A stretch of DNA of 64,000 nucleotides from Rhizobium albus (GTDB lineage Bacteria > Pseudomonadota > Alphaproteobacteria > Rhizobiales > Rhizobiaceae), in contig BSNO01000003.1 of the NCBI GenBank assembly GCA_030160035.1, positions 1,240,001-1,304,000 on the forward strand, given 5' to 3'. Below are positions 29,627 to 39,531 of this stretch, piece by piece. The stretch's first letter is position 1. Every line of letters starts with the position of its first letter. Position numbers and translations under genes: made by a program. A model generated the notes under the pieces. The model was given only the letters and a program-made list of their open reading frames with translations, did no database searches and was not told the origin of the DNA.

Positions 29627-30133
29627 ATGATCTTTTCCCGCCGCCATCTGGTTGCGAGCGCCGCATCGGCGCTTTTTCTTTTTATCGCAGCACCGCTTCA
29701 AGCCCAGGACCAGCAGGGTGAGCCCTCGCTGCTGCCGGTCCATGAGGAGCGTCTGGTCATCGAGACCTCCGAAGGCAGCTTCGATTATTCCGTGGAACTG
29801 GCCCTCAACGGGCGCGATCGTGCCTCGGGCCTGATGTTCCGCGAACAGATGGATGACGATCACGGCATGCTCTTCCGCTTCGAGGAGCCGCGCCAGATCA
29901 CCATGTGGATGCGCAACACGCTGATCCCGCTGGACATGATCTTCATCCGCGGGGACGGAACGGTCGCCGGCCATCACGCAGATGCCGTTCCACTGTCGGA
30001 AGCCGTCATCGCTTCGCCCGAGCCGGTTCTCTTCGTGCTGGAGCTGAATGCCGGCAAGGCCGAGGAAATGGGACTGGCCGAAGGCGATCGCGTCTCCCAC
30101 CCGATCGTCGCTGAAGCGGCCGGCGCGCAATAG
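29627..30133 (+). CDS. DUF192 family secreted protein
   Basis: A 168-residue protein with an N-terminal signal peptide (basic SRRH, hydrophobic ALFLFIAAPL, cleavage near LQAQ). The core GLMFREQMDDDHGMLFRF, TMWMRNTLIPLDMIFI and VLELNAGKAEEMGL is the DUF192 pattern; the function is unknown. The ATG at 29627 is chosen because GGAG stands five bases before it; a GTG two codons upstream is less likely. It is co-directional with the cold-shock gene. Confidence 0.9.
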   Translation: MIFSRRHLVASAASALFLFIAAPLQAQDQQGEPSLLPVHEERLVIETSEGSFDYSVELALNGRDRASGLMFREQMDDDHGMLFRFEEPRQITMWMRNTLIPLDMIFIRGDGTVAGHHADAVPLSEAVIASPEPVLFVLELNAGKAEEMGLAEGDRVSHPIVAEAAGAQ

Positions 30134-30189
30134 CGCTTGTCGAGAGGGACGTGCCGCCAGGTGCCCGCTGTTCAGACGGCGGGCTCGCG

Positions 30190-30957
30190 TCAGGCGGCGG
30201 TCGCGAACAATCCGTCGAGCTCAGCGGTTGCAGCCAGGCTCTCGAAGGTCGGCCGCGCCAGCACATAGCCTTGCACCAGCCGCACGCCAAGGTCGCGCAG
30301 CACCTTCAGCTCTCCAATCGTCTCCACACCTTCGCACAGCGGCACGACACCGAGATCGTCCAGCATCGCCAGCGTATGGCGAACGATCGTGCGCTTGACG
30401 GGATTGGTGTCGATATCCCGGATCAGCTCCATGTCGAGCTTCACGATGTCGGGCTGGAATTGGGAGAGAAGTGCCAGGCCCGCGTGACCGGCGCCGAAAT
30501 CGTCGATGGCCGTCTTGAAGCCCATGTCGCGATAGGTGCGCAGGATATGCAGCACATGCGCGGTATCGAGCCGCTCGTCCTCCGTGAACTCGAAGATGAT
30601 CCGATCCAGCGGAAAGCCTGTCTTTATTGCGGTGGCCAGCGTCACGCGAATGCAGGCGCGGGGTTCATAGACGGCATTCGGCATGAAATTGATCGAAAGC
30701 TTCGTCGGCGCCTGCCGATCGAACAGCGTGGCCGCGAGTTCGATCGCTTTCACGCGGCACTGCTGATCGAAGGCGTAGCGGTTGTGGTCCTTGATCTGGC
30801 CGAGCACATGACCGGCACCTTCGCCGGAAAGACCCCGGACCAGCGCTTCATGCGCAAACACGTCACCCGATGAAATGTCTATGATGGGCTGAAACGCCAT
30901 GGAGAAAGCGACATCGAGGTCGCTTCCGTCGCGACAGCCCGTGCAATTGATTCCCAT
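30190..30957 (-). CDS. Stand-alone EAL domain protein (c-di-GMP phosphodiesterase)
   Basis: A 255-residue cytoplasmic protein made almost only of an EAL domain: FAHEALVRG (EAL at 37-39), LSINFMPNAVY, EFTEDE, AIDDFGAGHAGL, KLDMELI and EGVETIGEL. Catalytic residues seem intact. The N-terminus starts with MGINCTGCRD, an exposed CxxC pair. The ATG at 30957 has a GGGAGAGG ribosome site. A longer frame would run antisense through tRNA-Pro and is rejected. Confidence 0.9.
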   Translation of the reverse strand: MGINCTGCRDGSDLDVAFSMAFQPIIDISSGDVFAHEALVRGLSGEGAGHVLGQIKDHNRYAFDQQCRVKAIELAATLFDRQAPTKLSINFMPNAVYEPRACIRVTLATAIKTGFPLDRIIFEFTEDERLDTAHVLHILRTYRDMGFKTAIDDFGAGHAGLALLSQFQPDIVKLDMELIRDIDTNPVKRTIVRHTLAMLDDLGVVPLCEGVETIGELKVLRDLGVRLVQGYVLARPTFESLAATAELDGLFATAA

Positions 30958-31142
30958 GAACGCACCTCTCCCAATCAGCCAGATCGCATTGATAGGCGGG
31001 CGAGCCCTAAAATTTCGTTGCAATTGCATGGACCGCCGTCGTCGAATGTGGATACGCCATGGCGCTACCGGCGCGATTTCCAAGCATCGGCAGATTTTCT
31101 CCTTGCGCGCCATCCGCCGCAAAGGTAGGGGTCTCGCGTCGG

Positions 31143-31219
<77 letters not shown>

Positions 31220-31266
31220 ATCAAACTTTCCCGCGACGAGCAGGTAAGGGGAGACGCTGAGGCATC

Positions 31267-31572
31267 ATGACGGCCAGGATCTACCGCCCCGCAAAGACGG
31301 CAATGCAATCCGGCAAGGCCAAGACCCAGGATTGGGTGCTTCGCTATGAGCCCGAAATTCCCCGCTCGATCGACCCGATGATGGGCTACACCTCTTCGCG
31401 CGACATGAAGCAGCAGATCAATCTGAGCTTCGATACCCGCGAGGCCGCCATCGACTACGCCGAACGCAACGGCATTCCCTATCGCGTCATCGAGCCGAAA
31501 GAGCCGAAGCGGAGCCGGGTCGCCTATTCCGACAATTTCCGCTATGACCGAAAGATGCCCTGGACGCACTGA
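31267..31572 (+). CDS. Complex I accessory subunit, NDUFS4 (18 kDa) type
   Basis: A 101-residue protein of the ETC complex I subunit family. The family features are ARIYRPAKTAMQSG at the start, WVLRYEP, a DPMMGYTSSRDMKQQI core and a terminal YDRKMPWTH. It is a supernumerary subunit of the alphaproteobacterial and mitochondrial NADH dehydrogenase. It lies alone between tRNA-Pro and tRNA-Arg, away from the nuo operon. Confidence 0.94.
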   Translation: MTARIYRPAKTAMQSGKAKTQDWVLRYEPEIPRSIDPMMGYTSSRDMKQQINLSFDTREAAIDYAERNGIPYRVIEPKEPKRSRVAYSDNFRYDRKMPWTH

Positions 31573-31593
31573 CGCCACCGTCAGCGCCCGCAC

Positions 31594-31670
31594 GGCCCCT
31601 TAGCTCAGCTGGATAGAGCACCGGCCTTCTAAGCCGATGGTCGCAGGTTCGAATCCTGCAGGGGTCGCCA
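31594..31670 (+). tRNA. tRNA-Arg (TCT)
   Basis: 77 bases. The acceptor arm GGCCCCT pairs with AGGGGTC (one G-U pair), the anticodon loop CTTCTAA gives anticodon TCT, the T-arm is GCAGGTTCGAATCCTGC, and CCA is encoded. The outermost anticodon-stem pair is C-A. Confidence 0.95.
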
Positions 31671-31925
31671 TTGGGCGTTCTGCGCATGCCGTCAAATCGC
31701 CGGCACCCCGAAGGCTATGCCATTCTTTCAGAAACCAAGCTGGTATCGTGCGGCTCATGAAGGTCCGCCGACGTGCAGGTCGATTGCACGCCATTCTCTT
31801 CGGCAGACGGTGTTTGACAGCCACGGTCGGACACATCGTCGCTATGCGCGAAAAGGTGACTGGCCTTTCGAGGGCGCAATCCGGTAAGGCAGGGCATTCG
31901 AAGAGCCGGCGGACCCGAAAATAGC

Positions 31926-32687
31926 GTGACCATAGCCGATATCTCCATCTTCACGGCCATCTTGGCGGGCGCGATCTCGTTTCTGTCGCCCTGCGTACTG
32001 CCGTTGGTGCCGCCCTATCTCTGTTACATGGCCGGCGTGAGCGTCGAGGATTTCCGCGCGGAGCCGGCAGGCGCCGGCGGTGCGGTGGTGGCGACGCGCA
32101 CGCGGCGTGCCGTGTTGCCGGCAGCGGTCATCTTCACGCTTGGTTTCGCGACCGTCTTCGTTGCACTCGGCGCTGGCGCATCGCAGATCGGGGCGCTCCT
32201 GCGCTCCAACATCATGCTCTTGTCGCAGGTCGGCGGCATCGTCATCATCGCCATGGGCCTGCATTTCCTCGGCGCGTTCCGGATCGGTATTCTCAACCGG
32301 GAAATGCGTTTCCAGGGTGCGGGAAAGCCGGCGACGCTCACCGGCGCCTATGTGATGGGTCTCGCCTTCGCGTTCGGCTGGACGCCCTGCATCGGGCCGG
32401 TTCTCGGCGCGATCCTTGGTGTTGCGGCTTCGCGCCAGACCGTGGGCGACGGCGCGCTCCTGCTTTCGGCCTATTCGCTGGGGCTTGCCATTCCGTTCTG
32501 GATCGCAGCCGCCTTCTCCGGCCATTTCATGCGGTTCCTCACGCGCTTTCGGCGTCACCTCGGCGCCGTGGAGAAGATCATGGGCGCGCTGCTTGTCTTC
32601 ACCGGCATCATGTTCCTGACCGGCGGCATGGCGCGCTTTGCGTTTTGGCTGCTGGAGACATTCCCGGTCCTCGGCACGATCGGCTGA
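31926..32687 (+). CDS. ccdA: Cytochrome c biogenesis protein CcdA
   Basis: A 253-residue inner-membrane protein with six to seven spans. It passes electrons from cytoplasmic thioredoxin to the periplasm for haem attachment to cytochrome c. The two redox cysteines lie in ISFLSPCVLPLVPPY (Cys23) and GWTPCIGPVLG (near residue 158). The start is a GTG at 31926. No other cytochrome c maturation genes adjoin it. Confidence 0.93.
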   Translation: MTIADISIFTAILAGAISFLSPCVLPLVPPYLCYMAGVSVEDFRAEPAGAGGAVVATRTRRAVLPAAVIFTLGFATVFVALGAGASQIGALLRSNIMLLSQVGGIVIIAMGLHFLGAFRIGILNREMRFQGAGKPATLTGAYVMGLAFAFGWTPCIGPVLGAILGVAASRQTVGDGALLLSAYSLGLAIPFWIAAAFSGHFMRFLTRFRRHLGAVEKIMGALLVFTGIMFLTGGMARFAFWLLETFPVLGTIG

Positions 32688-32784
32688 CGGTGAAATCGCG
32701 CGCATCGCGTGCGCTCTGTCACATGCTTGCCGCATCGCCCACGCATAGGCCATAGTCCGCGTCGCTAGACGGACAGCTTCGACC

Positions 32785-33486
32785 ATGGCCGAAAAACCAA
32801 AACGCCTGCCGCCAACCATGCGCATCAGGAACTACTTCCTGACGGGCCTGATCATCTGTGCGCCGCTGGCCATTACCGCCTATCTCACATGGTCGTTCAT
32901 CATGTGGGTCGATGGCTGGGTGAAGCCCTATGTGCCGCGGGTCTATAATCCCGATACGTATTTGCCGTTTTCGGTGCCGGGCTTCGGGCTCGTTGCGGCG
33001 CTGATCTTCATCACGATCGTCGGCTTCCTCACCGCCAACATCATCGGGCGCACGCTGATCGATGTCGGCGAAAGCCTGCTCGATCGCATGCCGATCGTGC
33101 GCAGCATCTACAAGGGCCTGAAGCAGATCTTCCAGACCGTGCTGGCCGAGCAATCAAATTCCTTCAAGCAGGCGGGCCTGATCGAGTATCCGCGCACCGG
33201 TCTCTGGTCGATCGTTTTCCTGGCGACCGACACGAAGGGCGAGATCGGTCACAGGCTGGAAGAGCGCGGTGAGGACACCGTGTCGGTGTTCCTGCCGACG
33301 ACGCCGAACCCAACCTCCGGCTACCTGCTCTTCGTCGAGCGAAAGGACGTCATCATTCTGGACATGACGGTGGAGGAGGCGGCCAAGATGATCATCTCCG
33401 CAGGCCTCGTCGCGCCGGATTATCAGCCGAAGCTGAAGGCACTGGCCGAGGCGCACCGCAAGGACGAGCCACGGCCGGCTGCCTGA
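32785..33486 (+). CDS. DUF502 family membrane protein
   Basis: A 233-residue protein with two N-terminal spans (FLTGLIICAPLAITAYLTW and LVAALIFITIVGFLTANII), then the family motif MPIVRSIYKGLKQIFQT and VFLPTTPNPTSGYLLFV. The function is unknown. Its TGA is immediately followed by the last codon of the convergent recG gene, with no spacer. Confidence 0.93.
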   Translation: MAEKPKRLPPTMRIRNYFLTGLIICAPLAITAYLTWSFIMWVDGWVKPYVPRVYNPDTYLPFSVPGFGLVAALIFITIVGFLTANIIGRTLIDVGESLLDRMPIVRSIYKGLKQIFQTVLAEQSNSFKQAGLIEYPRTGLWSIVFLATDTKGEIGHRLEERGEDTVSVFLPTTPNPTSGYLLFVERKDVIILDMTVEEAAKMIISAGLVAPDYQPKLKALAEAHRKDEPRPAA

Positions 33487-35592
33487 TCATCCGGCGCGCA
33501 GAAGCCGGATCGCCTCGTCACGGCGGAAGAGGTAGAGCAGGGCACGCAGTGCCTGTCCCCGCGGGCTGGCAAGCTCGGGATCGGTCTCCAGGATGTATCG
33601 CGCATCGTTGCGGGCCGTTTCGAGCAGATCCCCATGTGTCTCCAGGCTCGCGAAACGGAAGCCCGGCGTGCCCGATTGCCGCGTGCCGAGAAGCTCGCCT
33701 TCACCGCGCAGCTTCAGATCTTCCTCGGCAATGACGAACCCGTCCTCGGTGTCGCGCATCACGCCGAGGCGCGCCCGGCCGGTCTCGGAGAGCGGCGATT
33801 TATAGAGGAGGATGCATGACGATGCCTCGTCGCCCCGGCCGACGCGCCCACGCAACTGGTGCAACTGGGCAAGCCCGAAGCGTTCGGCATGTTCGATGAC
33901 GATGATGGTCGCGTCCGGCACGTCGACGCCGACCTCGATGACGGTGGTCGCCACGAGGAGCCGGGTCTCGCCGTTCTTGAACGCCATCATCGCGGCGTCC
34001 TTTTCCGGCCCGCTCATGCGGCCGTGCACGAGCCCGACCTTTGGCCCGAGGACGGACGCCAACAGCTTGTGCCGCTCATCCGCCGACATGAGGTCGGACA
34101 CCTCCGACTCTTCCACGAGCGGGCAGATCCAGTAGGCTTTCTTGCCTTCCGCCACCGCCGCGCTCAGCCGGTCTACCATCTCGCCGATCCGCTCGTCCGG
34201 CACAGTGACGGTCTGGATCGGCTTGCGGCCGGCGGGTTTTTCGGTGAGGCGCGACACGTCCATATCGCCGAAGGCGGCGAGCACGAGCGTGCGCGGAATC
34301 GGTGTCGCCGTCATCACGAGCATGTGGGGTGCCGCGCCCTTGGCCGTCAGCCGCAGGCGCTGGTGTACACCGAAGCGATGCTGCTCGTCGACGACTGCCA
34401 GCATCAGATCTTTGAACGTCACCGTGTCTTGGAAAAGCGCATGGGTACCGACGACGATCTGCGCGTCACCGCTTTCGATCCGCCCGAGCACGGCGGCCCG
34501 CTCGCGGCTGCCGGCGCGGCCCGTGAGGATGTCGACGCCGATCCCGAGCCCGGCCGTCAGCTTCTCGATGGTTGCCAGATGCTGCCGGGAAAGGATTTCC
34601 GTCGGTGCCATGAGCACCGCCTGGCCACCGGCTTCCACCGCCGCCAGCATCGCCATCAGCGCGACGACCGTCTTGCCGGAGCCCACGTCACCCTGCAGCA
34701 GCCGCAGCATGCGCTCGTCGGCCTGCATGTCGGCGAGGATGTCGTCGACGGCTTTGAGCTGTCCGCCGGTCAGTTTGAACGGTAAGTTGGTGCTGACCTT
34801 TTGGCTAAGCCAGCCCGTGCCGATGACGGGACGGCCCGAAAGCTTGCGGATGCGCTGCCGCACCATGGCAAGCGACAATTGTCCGGCCAACAATTCGTCA
34901 TAGGCAAGCCGGCTGCGGAAACTGTTGCGCGGTTCGAGATCGGCGGCCGACTGGGGTGTATGCAGGTCCCGCAGCGCTTCATGGAAAGCCGGAAAGCCGT
35001 GAGGCGTGACGATGCCGGGATCGATCCATTCGTTGAGTACCGGAAGCGTCTCGAGGGCCCCATCTATCGCACGGCGCAGCACCTTCGGCGAAAGACCGGC
35101 CGTCAACGGATAGACCGGCTCGACGAACGGCATCGAGGCCGCATCCGCCTCCCGCACCATGTGATCCGGGTGAACCATGGATGGCCGCCCGTTGAACCAG
35201 TCGACCTTGCCCGAAACCAGCACGGTCTCGCCGATCGGCAGCGCATGTTTCAGCCAGTCGGTTTTCGCGCGAAAGAAGGTCAGCGCGATCTCGCCCGTGT
35301 CGTCGGAGGCAAAGACGCGATACGGCATGTTCGGCTTGCCGCGCGGGCCGGGCTGGTGACGGTCGATCGTCACCTTGAGCGTCACGATCAGTCCTTCGGG
35401 CGCGGACGCGATGCCCGGCTGCTGGCTGCGGTCGATGATCGAGTGCGGCGCGAGAAACATGAGATCGACGACACGCGTCTCCTCCGCCCCGTCACGGCCG
35501 GTCAGGCGCGCAATCAGGTCTGCGAGCTTCGGCCCGATACCGGGTCGGCTGGCAACGGGAACAAAGAAGGGGTCGAGTTCGCTGGGACGCAT
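33487..35592 (-). CDS. recG: ATP-dependent DNA helicase RecG
   Basis: It remodels stalled forks and Holliday junctions. The 701 residues begin MRPSELDPFFVPV, with a wedge/OB domain (about 60-160), then the SF2 helicase motifs: Walker A GDVGSGKTVVAL, DEQHRFG, TATPIPRT, ATTVIEVGVDVPDAT and QLRGRVGRGDE. The ATG at 35592 gives the usual family length; a longer frame upstream runs into the divergent sdhE promoter and is rejected. Confidence 0.96.
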   Translation of the reverse strand: MRPSELDPFFVPVASRPGIGPKLADLIARLTGRDGAEETRVVDLMFLAPHSIIDRSQQPGIASAPEGLIVTLKVTIDRHQPGPRGKPNMPYRVFASDDTGEIALTFFRAKTDWLKHALPIGETVLVSGKVDWFNGRPSMVHPDHMVREADAASMPFVEPVYPLTAGLSPKVLRRAIDGALETLPVLNEWIDPGIVTPHGFPAFHEALRDLHTPQSAADLEPRNSFRSRLAYDELLAGQLSLAMVRQRIRKLSGRPVIGTGWLSQKVSTNLPFKLTGGQLKAVDDILADMQADERMLRLLQGDVGSGKTVVALMAMLAAVEAGGQAVLMAPTEILSRQHLATIEKLTAGLGIGVDILTGRAGSRERAAVLGRIESGDAQIVVGTHALFQDTVTFKDLMLAVVDEQHRFGVHQRLRLTAKGAAPHMLVMTATPIPRTLVLAAFGDMDVSRLTEKPAGRKPIQTVTVPDERIGEMVDRLSAAVAEGKKAYWICPLVEESEVSDLMSADERHKLLASVLGPKVGLVHGRMSGPEKDAAMMAFKNGETRLLVATTVIEVGVDVPDATIIVIEHAERFGLAQLHQLRGRVGRGDEASSCILLYKSPLSETGRARLGVMRDTEDGFVIAEEDLKLRGEGELLGTRQSGTPGFRFASLETHGDLLETARNDARYILETDPELASPRGQALRALLYLFRRDEAIRLLRAG

Positions 35593-35688
35593 GGCCGCAT
35601 ACTGATGCCCCTCCGCAGGCGCGCGAGCAAGGCTGACAAGCGATGCAGGCTTGGCTATAGAGGCGCGATCAACAGGAAGCTTTCTCAT

Positions 35689-35988
35689 ATGACCGGTACG
35701 ACAGTGACGAGCGCCGACCTTGATCCGCGCCGCAGGCGAATTCTCTTTCGCGCCTGGCACCGCGGCATTCGCGAGATGGACCTGATGCTCGGATCATTCT
35801 GCGATCGCGAAATCGCGACCATGAGCGAAGCCGAGATCGCGGAATTCGAGGGCATTCTGGCGCTCGACGACCGAGAGCTGGTCAAATGGGTGACGGGGGA
35901 AACCCCGATCCCGGCCAATTACGACACGCCGCTCTTCACCCGCATCCGCGCATTCGACCCCGACATATTCGGCACGAACAGGACCTGA
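35689..35988 (+). CDS. sdhE: FAD assembly factor SdhE
   Basis: A 99-residue protein that helps attach FAD to succinate dehydrogenase. The family motif RRRRILFRAWHRGIREMDL (with the essential RG pair), an acidic middle AEIAEFEGILALDD and LVKWVTG match SdhE/DUF339. It starts at an ATG preceded by GGAAG and ends two bases before the mfd ATG, so the two are co-transcribed. It is divergent from recG, an arrangement common in alphaproteobacteria. Confidence 0.94.
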   Translation: MTGTTVTSADLDPRRRRILFRAWHRGIREMDLMLGSFCDREIATMSEAEIAEFEGILALDDRELVKWVTGETPIPANYDTPLFTRIRAFDPDIFGTNRT

Positions 35989-35990
35989 CG

Positions 35991-38900
35991 ATGATCGAAG
36001 GCCTGTCGCTCGATCTCCTGACGAAGAACCGCACGCCCGTCACGCTGGCCCATGTGCCGGCTGGCGCCGAACCGCTCGTCATCGCCGAAATGGCGCGGGC
36101 AGGGCAGGCGGTCGCCTATGTGGTTTCAGACGGGCAGCGCATGGGCGATATCGCGCAGGCGCTTGCCTTTGTCGCGCCTGAGATCCCGGTGCTGCAATTA
36201 TCAGCCTGGGACTGCCTGCCTTACGACCGCGTGTCGCCGAGCACGGAAGCTGCCGCGCGCCGGATTTCCGCGCTGACATCCCTCATCGGCTATCAGGCAA
36301 AGCCGCATCCGGCGATCGCGCTCGTGTCCGTTAACGCGATGCTCTTGAAGGCACCGCCGGTCTCCGTCATCGACGGGCTCGGCTTCACGGCGAAGGCCGG
36401 CAGCCAGGTTGGAATGGACGCGATCATCACCCGGCTTGCCGCAAACGGCTTCGAGCGTGTCTCAACCGTGCGCGAAGTCGGCGAATTTGCCGTACGCGGC
36501 GGCATTCTCGACGTCTATGTCCCGGGCGCACAGGAGCCGCTTCGCCTCGATTTCTTCGGCAATACGCTCGAAAGCGTGCGAAGCTTCGACCCGGCGACGC
36601 AGCGCACGACCGGGCAGGCGAAGACGCTCGACCTGAACCCGATGAGCGAGGTGACGCTGACGCCGGAAACGATCAGCCGCTTCCGCACGAATTATCTGGC
36701 GCTCTTCGGTGCCGCAACGCGCGACGACGCGCTCTATCAGGCGATCAGCGAGGGCCGCCGCTATGCGGGCATGGAGCATTGGCTCCCGCTCTTCTACGAC
36801 AAGCTCGATACGGCCTTCGATTATCTGAAGGGCTTTTCCTTCATCACCGATCATCTTGTGGCCGAGGCGGCAGCCGAACGCTCGGCCCAGATCAAGGACC
36901 ATTACGAGGCACGGCGCCACGCCGGCGAGCAGTCGGGCAAGGGGCAGGGCACGCCCTATAAGCCTGTGGCCCCTGAAAGCCTCTATCTCGACGCATCGGA
37001 AGTCATGGCGCGCATCGATGCGCTGCATGGCATCCGCATGACGCCCTTCGACGAACCGGAAACATCCGATCGCCGCGTGGTGACCCTTCAGGCCAAGCCT
37101 GGTCCGCGCTGGGCACGCAAGGTCGAGGAGGCACGCCAGGCCGGCAGTGCCGACGACGAACGCGAGAACCTCTTCGCCACCGCCTCGCGTCACATTGCCG
37201 ACAAGCGGGCAGACGGCAAGCGCGTGCTCGTGACCGGCTGGTCGGAAGGTTCGCTCGATCGTCTGTTGCAGGTGCTGAGCGAGCACGGCCTTGCCCGCAT
37301 CAAACGGATCGAGAAGCTCGACGATATTCTGAAGCTCGCCAAGGGCGAGGCTGCGGCTGCAATCCTGCCTCTGGAGCAGGGTTTCGAGACGGGCGATCTC
37401 GTCGTTATCGGCGAGCAGGACATTCTGGGCGACCGGCTTGTTCGCCGCGCGCGTCGCAAGAAGCGCGGCTCGGACTACATCTCGGAAGTGGCGGGGCTTG
37501 AAGAAGGCTCGATTGTCGTCCATGCCGAGCACGGCATCGGCCGCTTTGTCGGCCTCAAGATCATCGAGGCCATGGGCGCGCCCCATGACTGCCTCGAACT
37601 GCACTATGCCGGCGACGACAAGCTTTACTTGCCGGTCGAAAACATCGAACTCCTGTCGCGCTACGGGTCCGAGGGCACCGAGGTCACGCTCGACAAGCTT
37701 GGCGGCGTTGCCTGGCAGGCGCGCAAGGCCAAGCTGAAGAAGCGCCTGCTCGATATGGCAGGCGGCCTGATCCGCATTGCAGCCGAACGCCGCATGCGCT
37801 CAGCCCCGGTCCTGACGACGCCGGAAGGCCTTTACGACGAATTCGCGACCCGTTTCCCCTACGACGAGACGGAAGACCAGTTGAACGCCATCGAGGCAGT
37901 GCGCAGCGATCTTGGCGAAGGCCAGCCGATGGATCGTCTCGTCTGCGGCGATGTCGGCTTCGGCAAGACGGAAGTCGCCCTTCGCGCCGCCTTCGTTGCG
38001 GCGATGAACGGCGTCCAGGTGGCGCTGGTCGTGCCGACGACGCTGCTTGCGCGCCAGCACTACAAGACCTTTGCCGAGCGCTTCCGTGGCCTGCCCATCC
38101 GCGTCGCCCAGGCGTCCCGCCTCGTCGGCGCAAAGGAGCTCGCGCTCACCAAGGGCGAGCTCGCCAGCGGCAAGTGCGACATCGTTATCGGCACGCACGC
38201 ATTGCTTGGCTCGTCGATCAAATTCGCCAATCTCGGCCTGCTCATCATCGACGAGGAGCAGCATTTCGGCGTCAAGCACAAGGAACGGCTGAAGGAGCTG
38301 AAGTCGGACATCCACGTGCTGACCTTGTCGGCGACGCCCATTCCGCGCACGTTGCAACTGGCCATGACCGGTGTGCGCGAACTGTCGCTGATCACGACGC
38401 CGCCGGTCGACCGCCTGGCGGTCCGCACCTTCATCTCGCCCTTCGATGCGCTGACGATCCGTGAGACGCTGCTGCGCGAGCACTATCGTGGTGGCCAGAG
38501 CTTCTATGTCTGCCCGCGCATCGCCGATCTGGAGGATGTGTCGGCCTTCCTGCAGTCGGAAGTGCCGGAGCTGAAGGTCGCGACCGCGCACGGCCAGATG
38601 CCGCCAGGCCAACTCGACGACATCATGAATGCCTTCTATGACGGCCACTACGATGTGCTCCTGTCGACGACGATCGTCGAATCCGGCCTCGACGTACCGC
38701 GCGCCAATACCCTGATCGTGCACCGCGCCGACATGTTCGGCCTTGCCCAGCTCTACCAGCTGCGCGGCCGCGTCGGCCGGTCGAAGGTGCGTGCCTTCGC
38801 GCTCTTCACGCTGCCGGCGAACCGCCTCATCGCGCCCATGGCCGAGCGGCGCCTCAAGGTGCTGCAGTCCCTGGACGAACTCGGCGCCGGGTTCCAGCTC

Positions 38901-39506
38901 GCCAGCCACGACCTCGATCTGCGCGGCGCGGGCAATCTGCTCGGCGAAGAGCAGTCGGGCCACATCAAGGAGGTCGGTTTCGAGCTCTACCAGCAGATGC
39001 TGGAGGAGGCCGTGGCCGAACTGAAGGGCGAGGACGAGGTCCGCGATACCGGCTGGTCGCCGCAGATCACCGTCGGCACCCCGGTCATGATCCCGGAAGA
39101 CTATGTGCCGGACCTGCATCTGCGTCTCGGCCTCTACCGGCGCCTGGGCGAAATTACCGATCTTTCCGAGATCGACGATTTCGGCGCGGAACTCATCGAC
39201 CGCTTCGGGCCGATGCCGACGGAAGTGCAGCACCTCCTGAAAATCGTGTACATCAAGGCGCTCTGCCGCACGGCGAACGTCGAAAAGCTGGACGCGGGGC
39301 CGAAGGGCGTCGTCGTGCAGTTCCGGGACAAGCAGTTCCCGAACCCCGCTGGCCTCGTGAAGCACATCGCGCGGCTCGGCAACCAGGCGAAGATCCGCCC
39401 GGACCACAGCGTCGTCTTCATCCGCGAACTGCCGACTCCGGAAAAGCGCCTTGGCGGCGCTGCCGTGATCATGAACAAGCTCGCGGAGATCGTGAAGGCC
39501 GCTTGA
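35991..39506 (+). CDS. mfd: Transcription-repair coupling factor Mfd
   Basis: It removes RNA polymerase stalled at DNA lesions and recruits UvrA. At 1171 residues it is full length: a UvrB-like N-terminus, a CarD-like RNA-polymerase-binding domain (EEGSIVVHAEHGIGRFVG, about 505-525), Walker A GDVGFGKTEVAL near residue 652, DEEQHFGVKHKE near 753, SATPIPRTLQLAMTG, QLRGRVGR, and the C-terminal TRCF domain. It starts two bases after sdhE. A palindromic repeat follows its stop by 25 bases and may end the transcript. Confidence 0.97.
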   Translation: MIEGLSLDLLTKNRTPVTLAHVPAGAEPLVIAEMARAGQAVAYVVSDGQRMGDIAQALAFVAPEIPVLQLSAWDCLPYDRVSPSTEAAARRISALTSLIGYQAKPHPAIALVSVNAMLLKAPPVSVIDGLGFTAKAGSQVGMDAIITRLAANGFERVSTVREVGEFAVRGGILDVYVPGAQEPLRLDFFGNTLESVRSFDPATQRTTGQAKTLDLNPMSEVTLTPETISRFRTNYLALFGAATRDDALYQAISEGRRYAGMEHWLPLFYDKLDTAFDYLKGFSFITDHLVAEAAAERSAQIKDHYEARRHAGEQSGKGQGTPYKPVAPESLYLDASEVMARIDALHGIRMTPFDEPETSDRRVVTLQAKPGPRWARKVEEARQAGSADDERENLFATASRHIADKRADGKRVLVTGWSEGSLDRLLQVLSEHGLARIKRIEKLDDILKLAKGEAAAAILPLEQGFETGDLVVIGEQDILGDRLVRRARRKKRGSDYISEVAGLEEGSIVVHAEHGIGRFVGLKIIEAMGAPHDCLELHYAGDDKLYLPVENIELLSRYGSEGTEVTLDKLGGVAWQARKAKLKKRLLDMAGGLIRIAAERRMRSAPVLTTPEGLYDEFATRFPYDETEDQLNAIEAVRSDLGEGQPMDRLVCGDVGFGKTEVALRAAFVAAMNGVQVALVVPTTLLARQHYKTFAERFRGLPIRVAQASRLVGAKELALTKGELASGKCDIVIGTHALLGSSIKFANLGLLIIDEEQHFGVKHKERLKELKSDIHVLTLSATPIPRTLQLAMTGVRELSLITTPPVDRLAVRTFISPFDALTIRETLLREHYRGGQSFYVCPRIADLEDVSAFLQSEVPELKVATAHGQMPPGQLDDIMNAFYDGHYDVLLSTTIVESGLDVPRANTLIVHRADMFGLAQLYQLRGRVGRSKVRAFALFTLPANRLIAPMAERRLKVLQSLDELGAGFQLASHDLDLRGAGNLLGEEQSGHIKEVGFELYQQMLEEAVAELKGEDEVRDTGWSPQITVGTPVMIPEDYVPDLHLRLGLYRRLGEITDLSEIDDFGAELIDRFGPMPTEVQHLLKIVYIKALCRTANVEKLDAGPKGVVVQFRDKQFPNPAGLVKHIARLGNQAKIRPDHSVVFIRELPTPEKRLGGAAVIMNKLAEIVKAA

Positions 39507-39531
39507 TGGGGCTTGCGCCGATCCAGGTGGC

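Noticed and set aside
31671-31925. An open frame between tRNA-Arg and ccdA
   Set aside because: It begins inside the tRNA, has no ribosome site and shows no protein features; treated as leader DNA of ccdA.
37800-39407. A 535-codon minus-strand frame antisense to mfd
   Set aside because: Shadow of mfd, which has every helicase motif in order.
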